Shown: positions 37,734-55,124, counted from the stretch's first letter. The stretch is DNA of 64,000 bases from Glebionis coronaria (GCA_025667525.1 CM046876.1:22159224-22223223), one strand, 5' to 3'. Notes: a model not told the origin generated them from the sequence alone. Numbers and translations: made by a program.

Positions 37734-38495
37734 TTGCCAATGACAAGTAATACTGATGAACATGATTTATAAATAATCGAAATCATTAAAACTGAAACGG
37801 GAAAAAAGTTTTAACAAATAGAGTTCCTTCTTTTTTTAGTGGGGAACATAGTGATGAAATGCAAAGTTATTTAAAAATTATAGTAGAGGCAGTAGCATCA
37901 TTAGAACAAAATGAGTCGGTTAGTTTAATCAAATCATAACTGTGTTTCAAGTTTAAATTAGTTAGAGTATTATGTTTAGTGAAATTAAGTATTTAACAAT
38001 GTCACACCTTATTATTATTACAACCTTTTAAAATTAAACAAGTACATAAAAAACAAAGGTTTTAGTTATTTGGTTGATTATTACAAGTTTGGTCTCAAGT
38101 TTTCTAAATTATTTTTTTCTATCATTATACTAAAAACTACTTAAGATTACTTCAATGAATAATAATTATTTTTTATGATTTCTAAACCATAATAACCTAC
38201 GTATGTATTTTTTTTTTATCTTTTTGACCCTAAAATTTGATACTAAATTCATGACATTGTTTTTATACATAAATTGTTATCTAATTTCACAAGTGTGCAA
38301 TAGCTTATTTATAGTTTATAGAGATCGACTCATTGAAATATTTTATACCGATATGGACTATAAATGTAGAGCTTTGTTTCCATAATATCAACGGGAAACC
38401 ATATGCTGTTATCGTTTACCGTAAAAGAGCATGAAGTGTTTGAAGATTCTTTGTTGTGATAAAAGTAAATAAATAAATTCAACGACAACGTTGTG

Positions 38496-38760
38496 TAGGG
38501 TGATCATGTTAAAAAACCCAGAGTGGACCGACCAAGACCGGACCGGACCGAAGCTGAACATCGGCCCGAAACCAAAATGGTCTGGTCTCGTCCTATTCGG
38601 TATTTGTTCCAGTCCTACAAGCCATAATCTTCGGGTTTTTCGTAAGACCAGACCGAATTAGACCGGACCGACACCGAATGTAAAGCACGGTCATCGTTCG
38701 GTCCGGTCCGGTCCGCTCGGTTCGGTCCGATTTTCCGGTCCTGGCCGATTGATGATCTAA
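38496..38760. mobile_element. Possible MITE rich in GGACCG repeats
   Basis: TAGGGTGATCATG at the left and TTAGATCATCAATC from the right form weak inverted ends. The body alternates GGACCGGACCG and its complement. Target duplication not clear. Confidence 0.35.
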
Positions 38761-38950
38761 TATGCTCAACCGTAAGTTCTATATAAAATACCTTTATTTC
38801 ACAATTCAACTAAAAACTTATACTTTGTAATGGTGAATTATTTATTATGGTAAGTTTAATTTCTTCTTATGAGATAACTATTGATTTCTAATGAGTAGGA
38901 AATCACGGTTACAAAAAAAAAACATACTTTAATAAAAGATTTTCGAAACA

Positions 38951-39857
<907 letters not shown>

Positions 39858-40049
39858 TATAATTATGACTTGATACCATACCCTTAATCCCAGTTACATA
39901 TGACATGACACTTATTAGCCAATAGTATTTCAGATTCCCTAAAATCTCTCAATTTTTCACGATTTTGATGATTTGAAATCGCAGATTTTTGAAAACTGCG
40001 TTTTGGAAACGCAGTTCTGAAAATCGCGTTTTGAAACTGCATTTTAATT

Positions 40050-40250
40050 CTTGAACGGGTCCGGTTCGAATCTTTACTGGTCCGTTTCATCTCTGGACCG
40101 ATCCGGTTGGATTCTGGACCGGTCGGATTCGAATCTATACCGGCCCGGTTCGAATATGTAACATTCCGATTCGAATTTGGACCGGTCCAGTTTATATATG
40201 AACCGATCCGATTTAAATATGCAGCGAGTCATTATTGGGCTGAACCTGAT
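40050..40250. repeat. ~21-bp tandem repeat, GGACCGGTCCGGTTCGAAT type
   Basis: About eight degenerate units of 20-22 bp. The period gives a seven-residue repeat in the - strand frame, which is an artefact. Likely the body of another ACCGG-rich MITE. Confidence 0.65.
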
Positions 40251-40544
40251 CTCATATAGACGGGTCAAGTTTGATCTTAACTAGGTCAGGATGTTTTTGG
40301 ACCGGGTCGGGAGAGAAACGAGTTAAATCAGTTAATGGCAAAAAGTGTCATTAACCAGAATTGAACCCTTGTCTACACCCTCAAACCTTTGCACCCCTTA
40401 TTTTACCAACTGATTTATGTGTACTTTTAGTAATATGTATGCAAACCTTTATATTTAAACATACTTTAGTTGGGCTTGTGATGGGCTTATATAATACAAA
40501 GACTTGTCCGGTCTATAAAAGATGCATCGAATGGCCACAATGAG

Positions 40545-40680
40545 AAATGAAAGTAGCTTTAGAATCATAATCTCGTGCTCTTCCAATGGTGTGCCCGTGG
40601 ATAAAAATAGACCCCGTTTGAATCTTCAAAAACGTGTAAACGTTGACGAAACGCATCTGAAAATCACCGTTTTTTATTCC
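40545..40680 (+). repeat. Direct repeat bracketing the captured segment, left copy
   Basis: Shares GAAAGTAGCTTT and CAATGGTGTGCCCGTGGAT, then AAAAATAGACCCCGTTTG, with 47,089-47,206. The left copy has about 30 bp of extra sequence. Confidence 0.8.
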
Positions 40681-40689
40681 TTTTATATA

Positions 40690-42112
40690 ACTAGACGAGT
40701 ACCCGCGCATAGCGGCGGATTGTCTAGCGGCAGATAATTAACGATATACGACTTTGTCGTATGCGTTTTTTGAACAATTCAAATCATTTCTTGATTATCA
40801 GTTTATCACTACTTGGTGGTGTTTTTTAATACTCACAAACGTATACCATAATTACAAACACAAAGATTCTTATTTTCATAAACAAACAAAAAATCAATTG
40901 TTAAAACAATCAATTAAAAAAAAATTAAGAGCTTAAAACATAGTTCAACCAATGTTGACCAAACAATAAAATCAAATCAAATATAAATAAATAATAAAAT
41001 CTAGTTAACATAAAATAACATAAATGAAGTTTCCCAAGCTCTCCACCAATATTATAGTCCTTGAACATTAGCATTCATCATCAAAACATATCAGAATAGT
41101 ACAAACACATTCTCAGTTCACATTCCCATGTAGACTCAATACATTTGATCCTACAACGCATTCAGTCCTTGTAAATATTGCAGCACATTCACTCCCTGTA
41201 CAAGCAAAAGAGTGTTATTGTTTTTTTAGGAGTATAATATAAAGTATGCATAATCTGGACACACAAGCTCAAGCAAACTAAGACATTTTTCCTACACGGT
41301 TTTCAGGTAAAGTCAAAACAATATATACAGACTTAAATCAACTTATCTAAATACAAACTCATTAGTAAGGGGGTGTTAATATCAGGCTTATGAACTTATG
41401 TAACATTTACAAAGCTAATAATAAACCTAACGAAAATTAATAAACTCGAGCTTATCAGATTGAGATAATAAACTTATGTAACATTTACAAAGCTAATAAT
41501 AAACTAATGTTGATAAGCTCGTTTTATGAAGCTTTTCAGATTGAGATAATGAAGTTTGTGTTGAAATCATAAATGTGTTATAATGAATATTTGAGGCTAA
41601 TGGGTGATTTGAAAGCAAATTTCATAACAAATGCCATTACTGTGTAGGAAAAATGTCTTAGTTTGCTTGAGCTTTTTTTTAAAGATGGATTTATGATATA
41701 TACCCGTATGTCGATTAGGAAAGAGATCTAATAGCTTCTCTCTAAGTTATATTATGTTGCTACAGGTTACCAAAGAAGAACACAAATAAGAGTTTGATTT
41801 TATAATCGCAAAAAAACAGGTACCTGGGTCGGAATTACTCGTATTGTCTGGAAAATAGGTTTCTAAAGGTTAATATTTTGGCTAGAACACAACAAAATAT
41901 ACAATTATATAATTTGAGGCTTTTTTTTTCTTCTACGGTTTTGGAGTTTTTATTTTTCCAAATTAAAGAGTTTTAAACATGTTATAGATTACGAGTCGTT
42001 TGAGGCTACATGTGCAACATTTGAACGTCAAAAAACACTTGCCATAAAATCACGTATCGTTAATTATCCGTCGCTAAGAATTTCCGCCGCTATGCGCGGG
42101 TACTCGCCTAGT
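40690..42112. mobile_element. Segment bounded by two inverted Helitron 3' termini
   Basis: Both edges read outward to CCGCCGCTATGCGCGGGTAC, then TCG(T/C)CTAGT: at 42,112 on the + strand and at 40,690 on the - strand. Similarity between the arms extends about 100 bp inward (AGATAATTAACGAT / GGATAATTAACGAT). A second inverted pair lies nearer the centre (AAACTAAGACATTTTTCC at about 41,273 and its complement at about 41,648). No ORF. It is either two Helitrons fused tail-out or a palindromic Helitron derivative. Confidence 0.6.
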
Positions 42113-42528
42113 CATTCTAAATTTCTAAGGTCCAGTTTAGACCCATACCAAAGATAAGTTTAAAACTAAATCTGCAGACGGGGTAATTTCGCTCATAAAT
42201 AAAACCCTCTAAACAAATTATAGAAACTTAGAAAGTATTCATTTCGATCTACAAAATGCTAAAAGGAATCATGGTTCAAAACTCAGTTGGTATATTGATA
42301 GGCCTAAAACATGAGGTTTTCTCATATACGACGTTTCGGCTCATTCTTGCACAACAAGCAGTAGAGAAAGAGCATAAATATCTAAGGGGTATAGTGATTA
42401 CTTATTACCATAAAGACGCAAAAACATACACATCATCCGATCACCACTCAGTTGTAAAAGGGGTTCCGAACTGTATTCTATAAGCATTTACACAGAATTA
42501 TCATGTAGCAACAAAGTTCTAAAGATAC

Positions 42529-42920
42529 TCACTCTCTTCGCATCTTCGCCTTGAGATTGATCTCTTTATAAGACTGGACTTTCTTGGCTGCGTCACGTGC
42601 AGGCCTCAAAAGAGATGTTTTTCGTTCTTGAGGTTTGCAGTCTTGAAGATGATCAACTTCTTTATCTTCCTTTTCAGAATCATTCAGCTTCATCTTATCA
42701 TCATCAGGTAATTGTCTTGGTGGAAGAACATCATCATTCTCTATCTTTTGATCATCAACCTTGAACATTGAAGATTGGCGTCTTCGAGTTTGGAGCCTGC
42801 AAAAAAAACATTAATAACTGAACTTTGTATGAATAAACATTACTGAAAGATGAGTATGATCATACCTTCTGGCTTTACCCATACCAATATCGTCAATCTT
42901 CTTATCAGAAGGCACTAAAC
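42529..42920 (-). pseudogene. Shugoshin C-terminal fragment (two exons)
   Basis: Two exons with consensus splice sites (42,867-42,920 and 42,529-42,797). The first gives [16 protein letters not shown]. The second starts LQTRRRQSSMFK and ends RPARDAAKKVQSYKEINLKA then KMRRE-stop. The end matches the conserved basic C-terminal segment of plant shugoshins, which protect centromeric cohesin in meiosis. The N-terminal coiled coil is missing. It lies just downstream of the DUS3 fragment in the same orientation, so one transcript could fuse them. Reading frame and splice sites within this piece look intact. Assignment is by recalled motif. Confidence 0.65.
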
Positions 42921-43012
42921 CTAAAATTAAATATGTTATGAAAATACCCAATTTCGGAATTTACTTGGTATATCTTAACAAAATAAACACCAAAAATATA
43001 AATAACACTAAC

Positions 43013-46000
43013 TTTCAGATATATGGCTACTGTTGTGTCCGAACCCCAATGTTCAAGTCCAAAACGCACATAATCTTTGAAGATATTTAAGCGTTCTCCA
43101 GAACTGATGTCCCAGTCCCTCTGTTCCTTTATTTCAGTGAAGAGCCAAGGCTGTAGGCATACAAAACAGCAGTTATATTATTAATTCACCAGTGATCAAT
43201 GAACAACAGAACAAGATAGTCAGCTTTCTGGTTACAAACCTTAACTAAAGCCCCTCGAGCAATCATGCATGATGAAAGTTCTGGGCAATCGGATTTATGT
43301 TTATTCCAGTCTGAAAAAGAAAAGATGTCCCCATTTCCAAGCACTTGCAAATCCGTGGCCATTCGTGTACACTGGTACACATAATCCCAATCAGGTTGCT
43401 TGGTGTACCGCTGTTGTCGAGATCTACCATGTATAGTTACAGCACTTGCTCAATATCAGGGATTACAGAAATAATGCGGCTTCTACCTTCAAAATAACTT
43501 GTTCGTGCCTGAAACCAGCAAACAAGTTAAATCAAACAGAATAATAAGCTAAACACCTAATAATACCTTATAAAATATATATTAAACCCATTTTATCTAA
43601 ATACCAAACCAAACAGACGTTAAGTAGCGTGCTTTGATTAATTTTGTGTTCTTAATACCTTTATAGTAACTGGAATGTCCACTGTGCTAGAAACTGCTTG
43701 TATCACACTTTTCATTCGCATTGGCTTTGAAAGGAGAGCTGACCCGACCCCTTTATTAACCACAAGATCAATTGGACAGCCCATATTGATATCAATGAAA
43801 TCCACATTACATTCCTGCTCAATAAGTTCAGCAGCTCGAGCAACTGTATCAGGAAATGCCCCACATATCTGTACTCCAAACAGATCCTCCGATACATGGC
43901 GCCTTAACAGAGCCCATTCTGCTGCCTGGCCCTGTTAACGCAAAAAGAAACATTCAATCCAAGACTTAAGAGATAATGGTTTGGAAAAAGAGCATGACAA
44001 GAATACATTTTCTGTTGAAAGAGTTTCTGATAAACTATAGTTCCTAAGGAAACCCCATATTTTACCACTACCAGATCCGCTGGATTAATGGTACTCTTCC
44101 CGTCCCAAAACAAGTGTCCACTTACAATTTAGGAAATTGCAATTATTCACTGGTTAATAGCTAAATGAATAATTTATCCTCGTAATATATCCACACTTGG
44201 TACAATTATCACAATTTTGCAGTTGGATATAACTAAGCGTAAAATGGGAAACTTGATAGGTTAGTTAGGAAGTGGAAATTTACTCGACTTGTCAACTAAA
44301 TCTGTTAAGGTACTTCACTAAAGCCCGTCAAACTCATATGTCCCTGATCACTTTATGAACAACAAATTTTGTAGTCCTATTATATGGGGTTCCGTTAAAA
44401 ACCACAGATAATCACTTAGCTTCTTTTGCAGAATAAACGTATCCTTGTACCCTTGTCAGCTAACTCAGATTTTTCATTCAATCAAATCATGTTTAAGTTC
44501 TCTATACTGTATGAAGCATTGATATCTGAGTATATGCTTTCCTTAATATAGCTCCGCGTGCTCCTTTCTCAAAAAACTATTTATAGCTGAGCTTAAGCTT
44601 TTTGACTTATTACCCCACATAGAAACCACAAGCTCTTCACAATAAGCTAACCCAAACACCTTAGAGATCTTAATGCTCAATAGCTTTCTCAAAACACAAT
44701 AAGCTTTCAAGCTCCTAGAATAAGCTTAGTCAAACGGCCCCCTAAAAACATGTTCTAAACAATTGTTTATATGATAATGCAATAGTCGATGCTTTATATG
44801 ACACTACAAGATGCATTTGAAGCATTTAGATATTGAGCAAGTGTTGCAAAAGAAGAATTATAAACCTGTAAAAGATTTGTGCACATTGCCATTTCGCCAC
44901 ATGTTATGTCTGCACCTAACACTTTGCATACCCTTCGGTAAGGAAGGTTCCCAACTGTGGTTAAAGGTGCAAGATATAGCTTATCTCTAAAATCAATTAG
45001 CTTCTTCTCACGGGGGTGTAACTTTAAGCTTTTGTCGGTTTCTATTTGCTCATTAGTTGGAAGGGATTCTAATTGTGCACCAATTGTATCAAGATCTTTC
45101 TCCTCGAGACTTACACCTGTCACAAGATACAAGGAAAACGTTTAAACCTATGAGGTTACAAATATTACCTATATAGTAATTTGAGTAATTTCAAAACAAA
45201 CAACTATTAATAACAAACAAACCAGTAGTCTCTCCAATTGAATCACAAGTTGCATCACTTGACGGTTTTCCTCTCTTAAGGGGTCTAGAATCATCAGCAT
45301 CATTTTGACCTTCTACTTCCTCGGGAACCTCTAAACAACACTCATTTTGAACAAGTTCATCACCACCATTTTCATTTGTGACAGGAGAATCTGAAACAGT
45401 CTCGCTTTCGTCTTTATTATCAGCCTCCACTATTTTCTTTGATTTTGGTCCCTTCATTTAAACAAATTAAAAATCACTTAATTTGTCATTTCTTCCACAC
45501 GGTATTTAGTAAATCACGCACACGCACATGCATACTCGGGTTACATGGCTAATTACCCCTTAACTGGAGGCTCCCTTGATAATCAAAATATGTTCTATGG
45601 ATATTTTTATTTAGTTGATGAAGAAATAGTTCTATGATATTTTATTTAGTTGATGAAGCATACATGATAAGGCGCCTACCATCCACCCTATTATAACCGT
45701 TATTTTACAAATAAAAATATGAAGGGATTTATCTGTTCGTACCATTAGACCAAGAGCTTTAAGTTGAGCATCTGCCTTAGGGAACTTCATTTTGTTCTTC
45801 CACAGAAGCTTTTGGACTTCTTTCTTCATTCCATTGACTTCAGAGTTCTTATGGATATTCGAAGTTCCATTAGGAACATCAGAGTTCTTATGTGTACCTA
45901 AATATCTACAAGCCAATCCATAGGGGCATGGACCTTCCTCACTGTCAAAGGGGCAGTTGCCCTCTAGATCAGCAGGTTTCTGCATTTTACAATATCGAAT

Positions 46001-46187
46001 CCCATATCAAATTATGTTTCTAAACAAGTGAGAGAACATGACTACAGAACTGTAATCATATCTTACCTGAGCCTTAAAGGCTTCTATGTCATGGCTATAA
46101 CGACACTTATCATTAAATGGACATGAATCTGCTTTTCCTGTTTTCGCAACCATAGAACAGAGATTACGAGTGGATTGCTTTTCCTGC
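43013..46187 (-). pseudogene. DUS3-like tRNA-dihydrouridine synthase fragment
   Basis: At least seven exons in order with good splice sites. 46,069-46,186 has a CCCH finger (CPFNDKCRYSH). 45,745-45,980 has a second finger (CPYGLACRYLGTH). 45,230-45,457 is an acidic linker. 44,866-45,121 reads [20 protein letters not shown], the start of the FMN barrel. 43,660-43,933 reads VDFIDINMGCPIDLVVNKG. 43,241-43,510 and 43,013-43,150 ([18 protein letters not shown]) follow. DUS3 reduces uridine 47 of tRNAs using NADPH and FMN. A deletion near 43,450 shifts the frame before TIHGRSRQQRY. The protein departs from the family after EHWGSDT, and the first and last exons are missing, so it is inactive. It is antisense to unit B. 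Confidence 0.85.
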
Positions 46188-46189
46188 AA

Positions 46190-47080
46190 GTAACATTTCA
46201 TAACAAATGCCATTACTGTTTCCATCATAAAGGTCAATTAAGGTATCATTGACAGTAAACAAATTTGGGCGTCAACCCGAGTATCTTTTTGGGACCTGGA
46301 CACGAAGAAACATATCAAAACTAATTAGATCTTAATGAATAAACCCGCAAACGCAAAATCACACAGATCTATTCATATATAAACAAAAACTCCTATCTAG
46401 AAAAAGAAAAACTCTAGTAATTTCAAAATAAACTTATAACAATAGAGATGGTGGCGGAGGTTTTTGACAACAACCTTAGCGGCGGCAGTTTCCAATGGCG
46501 ACCTGAGCAGCAGATTACGACGGTGACGATATGTGACAGCAGTCGGATGTTTGAAATAAAATATGACAATCTGATAACTCTCATCCACAACAAAGATCTA
46601 TATTTGTAAACAAAATTAATATAAACCACCACAAAAAATTAAAAAATCATACCTTCGTTTGGAGGTTTGATTGGTGTTATAGCATTCTTGTTGTGGAAAG
46701 ATTAAAGTGGTGGCGGCGCTCGGTGGTAGAGGGGCTTGATGGTGGTCGGGTTCGGCGGTAGGGTTAGGAGCTAGGTGAGATTTAGAAATGAGATTGGGTG
46801 GCGGCGCTCGGGTTCGGCGGTAGGGTTAGAAATGAGCTAGGTGAGATTTAGAAATGAGATTTAGAAACAGATTACATTAAATGTTTCTAACATTTCTAAC
46901 ATTTCAAATAGAATGGTGGGACTATACTTATTTTTCCTTTATATAGCAATTTTCAACCATCATAGTTTCAACATTTCTAAATATAGCAATTTTCAACCAT
47001 TCATGTTTTTCCTTTATAAAGGAGTAAGATTTGTACCTCTAATACTCAATAAAATATAACAAATATATTTTGAATGGTGT
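46190..47080. other. Upstream of the DUS3 fragment, possible captured 5' exon or leader
   Basis: On the - strand there is a short duplication containing ACCCTACCGCCGAACCCG (about 46,745-46,765 and 46,805-46,825), typical of a plant 5' leader. It is followed by ORFs with no recognisable domain (46,397-46,632). Confidence 0.35.
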
Positions 47081-47088
47081 GACCCAAT

Positions 47089-47206
47089 AATAAATGAAAG
47101 TAGCTTTGGAATCGTAGTCTCACGCTCTTTTCAATGGTGTGCCCGTGGATAAAAATAGACCCCGTTTGCATATGAAAATCACCGTTTTTTATTTCTTTTA
47201 TATCCT
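47089..47206 (+). repeat. Direct repeat bracketing the captured segment, right copy
   Basis: Pairs with 40,545-40,680. An additional short duplication (TTTGTACCTC then AATAAAATATAACAAA) lies at 47,031-47,073 and 47,209-47,251. Confidence 0.8.
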
Positions 47207-47555
47207 TTGTACCTCCAACACCTAATAAAGTATAACAAACATATTTTCATTTATATTTATCATATTTGGATGTTATTGGTATATTTAGAGGGTATTTTGA
47301 TGATATTTTAATGTGCGATTTGACAGAAATCGTTACAAAATCATACACAACTTCAACAAGAAACTATATATTCATTCAATAAAATTACATCAACCAAAAA
47401 TAATAAAAAATAATATTAAGATATTATACATTTTAAATTATATATAAAATCTACTTTAGGGTAAACTATTACATAAATATATTAAATATTAAATTACAAA
47501 CTAAAAAAACAAAAAAATCACAAACCACAAATCCTCAACATCAAGAAAAAAACAA

Positions 47556-50380
<2,825 letters not shown>

Positions 50381-50457
<77 letters not shown>
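50381..50457. repeat. (TA)n microsatellite
   Basis: Precedes the second microsatellite-bounded MITE. Confidence 0.95.
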
Positions 50458-50790
<333 letters not shown>

Positions 50791-50796
50791 ATATAT

Positions 50797-51448
50797 GGAG
50801 CTAAGTTTGACATGTAAAATAGATAGGTGCCATGTCATATCCTATGTGATATTTTATTATCGGTTACATTTTATTATTATTTATTTTTATTATACATTTT
50901 ATTTTAGATAAACATAACATGTTATTATTTATCACAATTTTGATTTTGTAAAGTCAAACGTGGTAGACACACACGGATGGTATTTTGTTGTCGGTGATTG
51001 GACAAAATTTTAGAGATGTATATGTTTTTATTATACAATTATTGTTAAATTTGATTTTGTAAAGAAAACACTAAAGTGAAACGTGGTAGACACACAGGGC
51101 GAAATTTTAGAGATGTATATGTTTTAATTTTAATGTTCACAAGATAACTACAAAATCAACTAAATATCTCTTTTTATATCTCACTGTAAATTTAAAATTT
51201 TCTGATATACATGTTTTTATTGCAATGTTCACAAGATAACAACAAAATCAACATATACATCTCTTTTTATACATGGATGGCGTGATATCTATGATTTTTT
51301 AGAGATATTTACATACCTTTTCAACCATTGTTGACCTATATAAACAGACCCACCGTGATCTCTCAAACCATTATTTACACACATCTCTACTCATCGATTA
51401 CAAAAACCCAGAACCTCAAAGCAAATAACCCAAAAGTTCATCACAACC
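50797..51448 (+). promoter_or_regulatory. Helitron D 5' end and RPA upstream region
   Basis: The first ~80 bp repeat the 5' module of unit A (CTAAGTTTGACAT, CATGTCATATCCTA). Further on, ACGTGGTAGACACACA and ATTTTAGAGATGTATATG are each duplicated (about 50,960-51,120), and AATGTTCACAAGATAAC also occurs twice. GACCTATATAAACAG near 51,335 is TATA-like, about 110 bp before the ATG. Confidence 0.5.
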
Positions 51449-54400
51449 ATGAATCGATATCCAACTAGGAAAAACACTAGGATGGGTTACCAAAATGAAC
51501 CTGCAACACCATCTACCAACTACACTAAAAAAAATTCAACCACACCTTCAACCAAGACAAATCAAAAACCTGTTGCTTCTGTATGTGAACCAGATTGTTT
51601 CACTTCTGGTATTGGTGATGATGGTAGAATAAGTAATGGACGTTCGGTGAGTGTCCGTGCACATCAAGAAATCTCTCAAGCAAGTGGGCGTTCAAAGACC
51701 GTCTCATCATGTCAACCTGCAGGTAACTTTTATTTTATTTAGTTAGAATATTGGTTGTTTTGTTCTTTAAATAAAAGGAGCTTACATATGTGTAGATAAC
51801 ATGTATAACATCAATTGTGTAGAACCCTATCATTACTGCTTCCATTATAGCGAAACTTCAAATACCTAACATACTTTGGCTTATCCTAAAAATCAGTATT
51901 CCACCTCTTGTCAACCCCTGTTGTCAACCCCTGCATAATGATAGTTCCAAAACCAGGTTGAATTAGCAATTTAACATCTGCATGAAGAAGATCATTAGGG
52001 GTTGAGAAACATAAGAATACAAGTAAACTGAAGAAACATATGCGTGTTTGAATCTGTAAAACTAATAGATATCAAATACCAATTAAGGTTTCAGAACGTG
52101 TGCAAGTAAGAAAGATACAAAGATGTAAAGATATAGCCTTATCTGGTGAGAACAGATTGTAGTCTTTATCGATATAAAACACAATACTGAGCTTCATGAT
52201 AACTGAGATGCTTTGTAAACCTGTAATATTAGATCTACAAAAGTTAGTTTGAACATTTTTTTATGTACAGGTTTTGCTAGCCACAATTACAAAAAGAATG
52301 TAGGTGGTAAAATTTCTAGAGGTGGTTTTGTTAAAGGAAGTTCAAACTCTTTTGGCTCATCTCGTGAATTTGGAGGTTAGTTTTAGTTAATAAACATGTA
52401 TTTTTAAATATATTAATTGTTTTTATATATTTATTTTTTGTGTTCACAGTGAATGAGAATGAGAAAAAAATAACACCTATAAGCGAAGTTGATCCTATGT
52501 TAGATTGCATATCTATTAAAGGGCGTTGTATATCTATATGGCAATCGCACAGGTTGAATGTTGCTCATGATCCTTACAGTCTCGATCTTGTATTGCAAGA
52601 TGTTCATGTATGTTCAGTTCCTTTTTATTTACCATGTCATTACATTTAAAATTTGTGTTTAATGTTTTCATTAATTTTTTTAATTGCAGAACACAAGAAT
52701 ACAAGTTTATATAAAAAAGGAATTTATATTTAGATTTCAATCATTATTTGAAATAGGCCAATGTTACATACTATCTAATTTTGGAATTGCTGAGAATGGT
52801 GGAAGGATACCATTGTTACCACATAGGTACAAGATTAGCTTTTATAGGAATACTATTGTGACACGAGTTGATGCTTTTGACAACAACACTAATGGGTTTG
52901 CTTTTGAGCCGTTTAACCATTTGTTGGATACTAAGGATCATGAGTACTATGAAAATGATGCTGTTGGTAATTTTTCTACTTTTATTATATAATATTTTAT
53001 TTAATATACATGTGTTTTTAACACTTTTCTATTTTTAAACAGATGTAATTGGTTCGGTAGTTGGAATTAGTGATGTTGTTCCAGTCATGTCTGCCGCTGG
53101 TAAAAAGATTCGGAGGACCGTAGTTATAGAGGATGTTGAGTAAGTATATTTGTCATTATACATATGTATTTTATAATTATTTGATACATTTAACTTTCTA
53201 ATAATTTGTTCATATATGTTATAGTGGTGATCGTATTGACTTAACATTCTGGGATAACTGGGCTACCATGTGGGATCAATATGCAAAGAAGCATGAAAGC
53301 ATAGAACATTTGGTTATTATTCTTCAACTTGGAAAAGTAAAATACTGAAACGGTAAGCGTATTTAAAAAATGTGTGTTTCATTTATGTATTGTTATGTGT
53401 TGTTTTTTAATGAATGTTTTTATTTAATTCAGGAGTACCCACAATTCACAATGCCCTCTTTGGTTCAAAGACTTTCACAAACCCTAAGTTGCCTGAAATT
53501 GTTGCTTTCAAAAAAAGGTTATTATATGTTTTTTTCTTTATTGGTTTTTACCGTTTCAAAGTTTCTTTACAAGTTTTTTAAATTTTCCTTTTTTTATAAA
53601 GGGTTCTTGAACGTGAAGATTACGATGGTAATCAATTAAAAATTGAGTTATTATCTCCTGAAGTAAAGATTGTTACTATTGCTGATTTTTTCCATGGTGC
53701 CATAAAACGAATGGTTGGATCCATCCGTGATAGTGATCCGGTATGTTATTGAATCAAATGTGTTTTTATTTAATTTTTTAAAATATACATTATTTTAATA
53801 AAATTTGCATTTTATATCACAGGATTCACACTGTATAGTATATGGAAAAATTCTGAGGATCCACAGGGAGCATGGGTGGGCGTACACAGGTTGCAAAACA
53901 TGTAACAAAAAGGTTGATATTCTAACTCGCCAAAATCGGCCAACTGTTTATATTTGTGAAGATCATGGGAACGTACAAGCAGCAACTAGGTAAAATTCTG
54001 TAGTGTATGAATTGGTTTTTAGTTTTTAATGAAATTATTTTAGTCTATTAAATAAATTTTTTTTTGCATTTCTCTTGATTATTTAGGTTTAAAGTCATTG
54101 TAAGAGTGGCAGATGAATCTGGTTCAGCACCATTATTGTTTTTCAACACCAACTTCGTTACTCTTTCTGGACATACTGCTTGGGAATTAATGGAGAAACA
54201 TGGTATGAACCCAGATGAGTATTGGCCCGAAGAGTTGAATGACATAATTGGAAAAGAATATCTCTTTAAAATTTATTATTCTGACTGGAACGTGAGGAGG
54301 AATGATCACACTTATCGATGTGATGCTTTTTCTAAAGATGTTGAACTAATCAATCACTTTAAAAGAAATTTTTTGGGACATGATTACGATGATGAGGAAG

Positions 54401-54698
54401 AGGTAACTTTTAAATTACGGTTCTATCATTTTAATATAGATAATAATTTAGCTTATAAGTAATTGTTTTTTTATATTATTAGGATCCAGTTGAGGACTGC
54501 GTATAAACTGGCACTATGCAGGGACAATTAGATGAGGGGACTATGCAGATTTCAGATTCAAAACATAATTTTAATACAATTACCTATTCAAAGGAAGATG
54601 ACACATCTAACATTGGTGAAGACACAAATGTTAAGAAAGCAAAAATTGTTGAAGAGGTTACTGAAGTTGAAAGTCATACTCAAGAAGAAAATAACTAA
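51449..54698 (+). pseudogene. RPA1-like single-strand DNA-binding protein of the Helitron
   Basis: Eleven exons with GT-AG introns: 51,449-51,722; 52,271-52,375; 52,450-52,607; 52,690-52,966; 53,043-53,139; 53,225-53,352; 53,433-53,517; 53,602-53,740; 53,823-53,989; 54,087-54,402; 54,483-54,698. After a Ser/Thr/Asn-rich start come OB-fold-like exons, including DAFDNNTNGFAFEPFNHL and GDRIDLTFWDNW. A zinc-finger OB fold of the RPA C-terminal type follows (YTGCKTCNKKVD then YICEDHG). Plant Helitrons carry such RPA genes, whose products probably coat single strands during transposition. An in-frame TGA at 53,346-53,348, where a Trp codon is likely, and a TAA at 54,504-54,506 break it. The frame is otherwise preserved, so the damage looks recent. 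Confidence 0.85.
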
Positions 54699-55124
54699 AA
54701 AGATCCAATAATTGGTTGCATTGAAGTTTGAAGCATTTATTTTTATTTTTAGGATTTAATTTCATGTGTGTTTAATTTTTGTTTGTTAGACATAATATCA
54801 TTTTAAACATGAATGATGGTTTTGTTTGTTTTCATACATTTCGTTTCACTCTATAAGTATATGGATAAAGTTTGGTTTTACTATTTTTGGTTTTTCTTTT
54901 AGACTTTTTTGTTTTCTATACAATCTTTCATTGATTTTAAACTTAAAAAAATAGATAAAGTTTAGCAAAGTTTTTGGATATGCCCTGTTTGAGATTTCTG
55001 ATGGCTAATGCTGTAGACATTATGAGTTTGCAAGACATTTGACCCGTATATTACTTTCAAAAGACTTAAGAACAAAACACAGAGCTTATGATCGATTACA
55101 AGAGATGGATCAACTTGCACGTAC
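54699..55124. other. Gap, no gene seen
   Basis: AT-rich 3' flank of the RPA gene, running into the intron-like flank of the captured VPS4 exon. Confidence 0.4.

Noticed and set aside
40074..40268. Seven-residue-repeat protein on the - strand
   Set aside because: Explained by the ~21-bp tandem DNA repeat.
43013..46187. Functional DUS3 gene
   Set aside because: A frameshift near 43,450, missing end exons and location in a Helitron make it a fragment.
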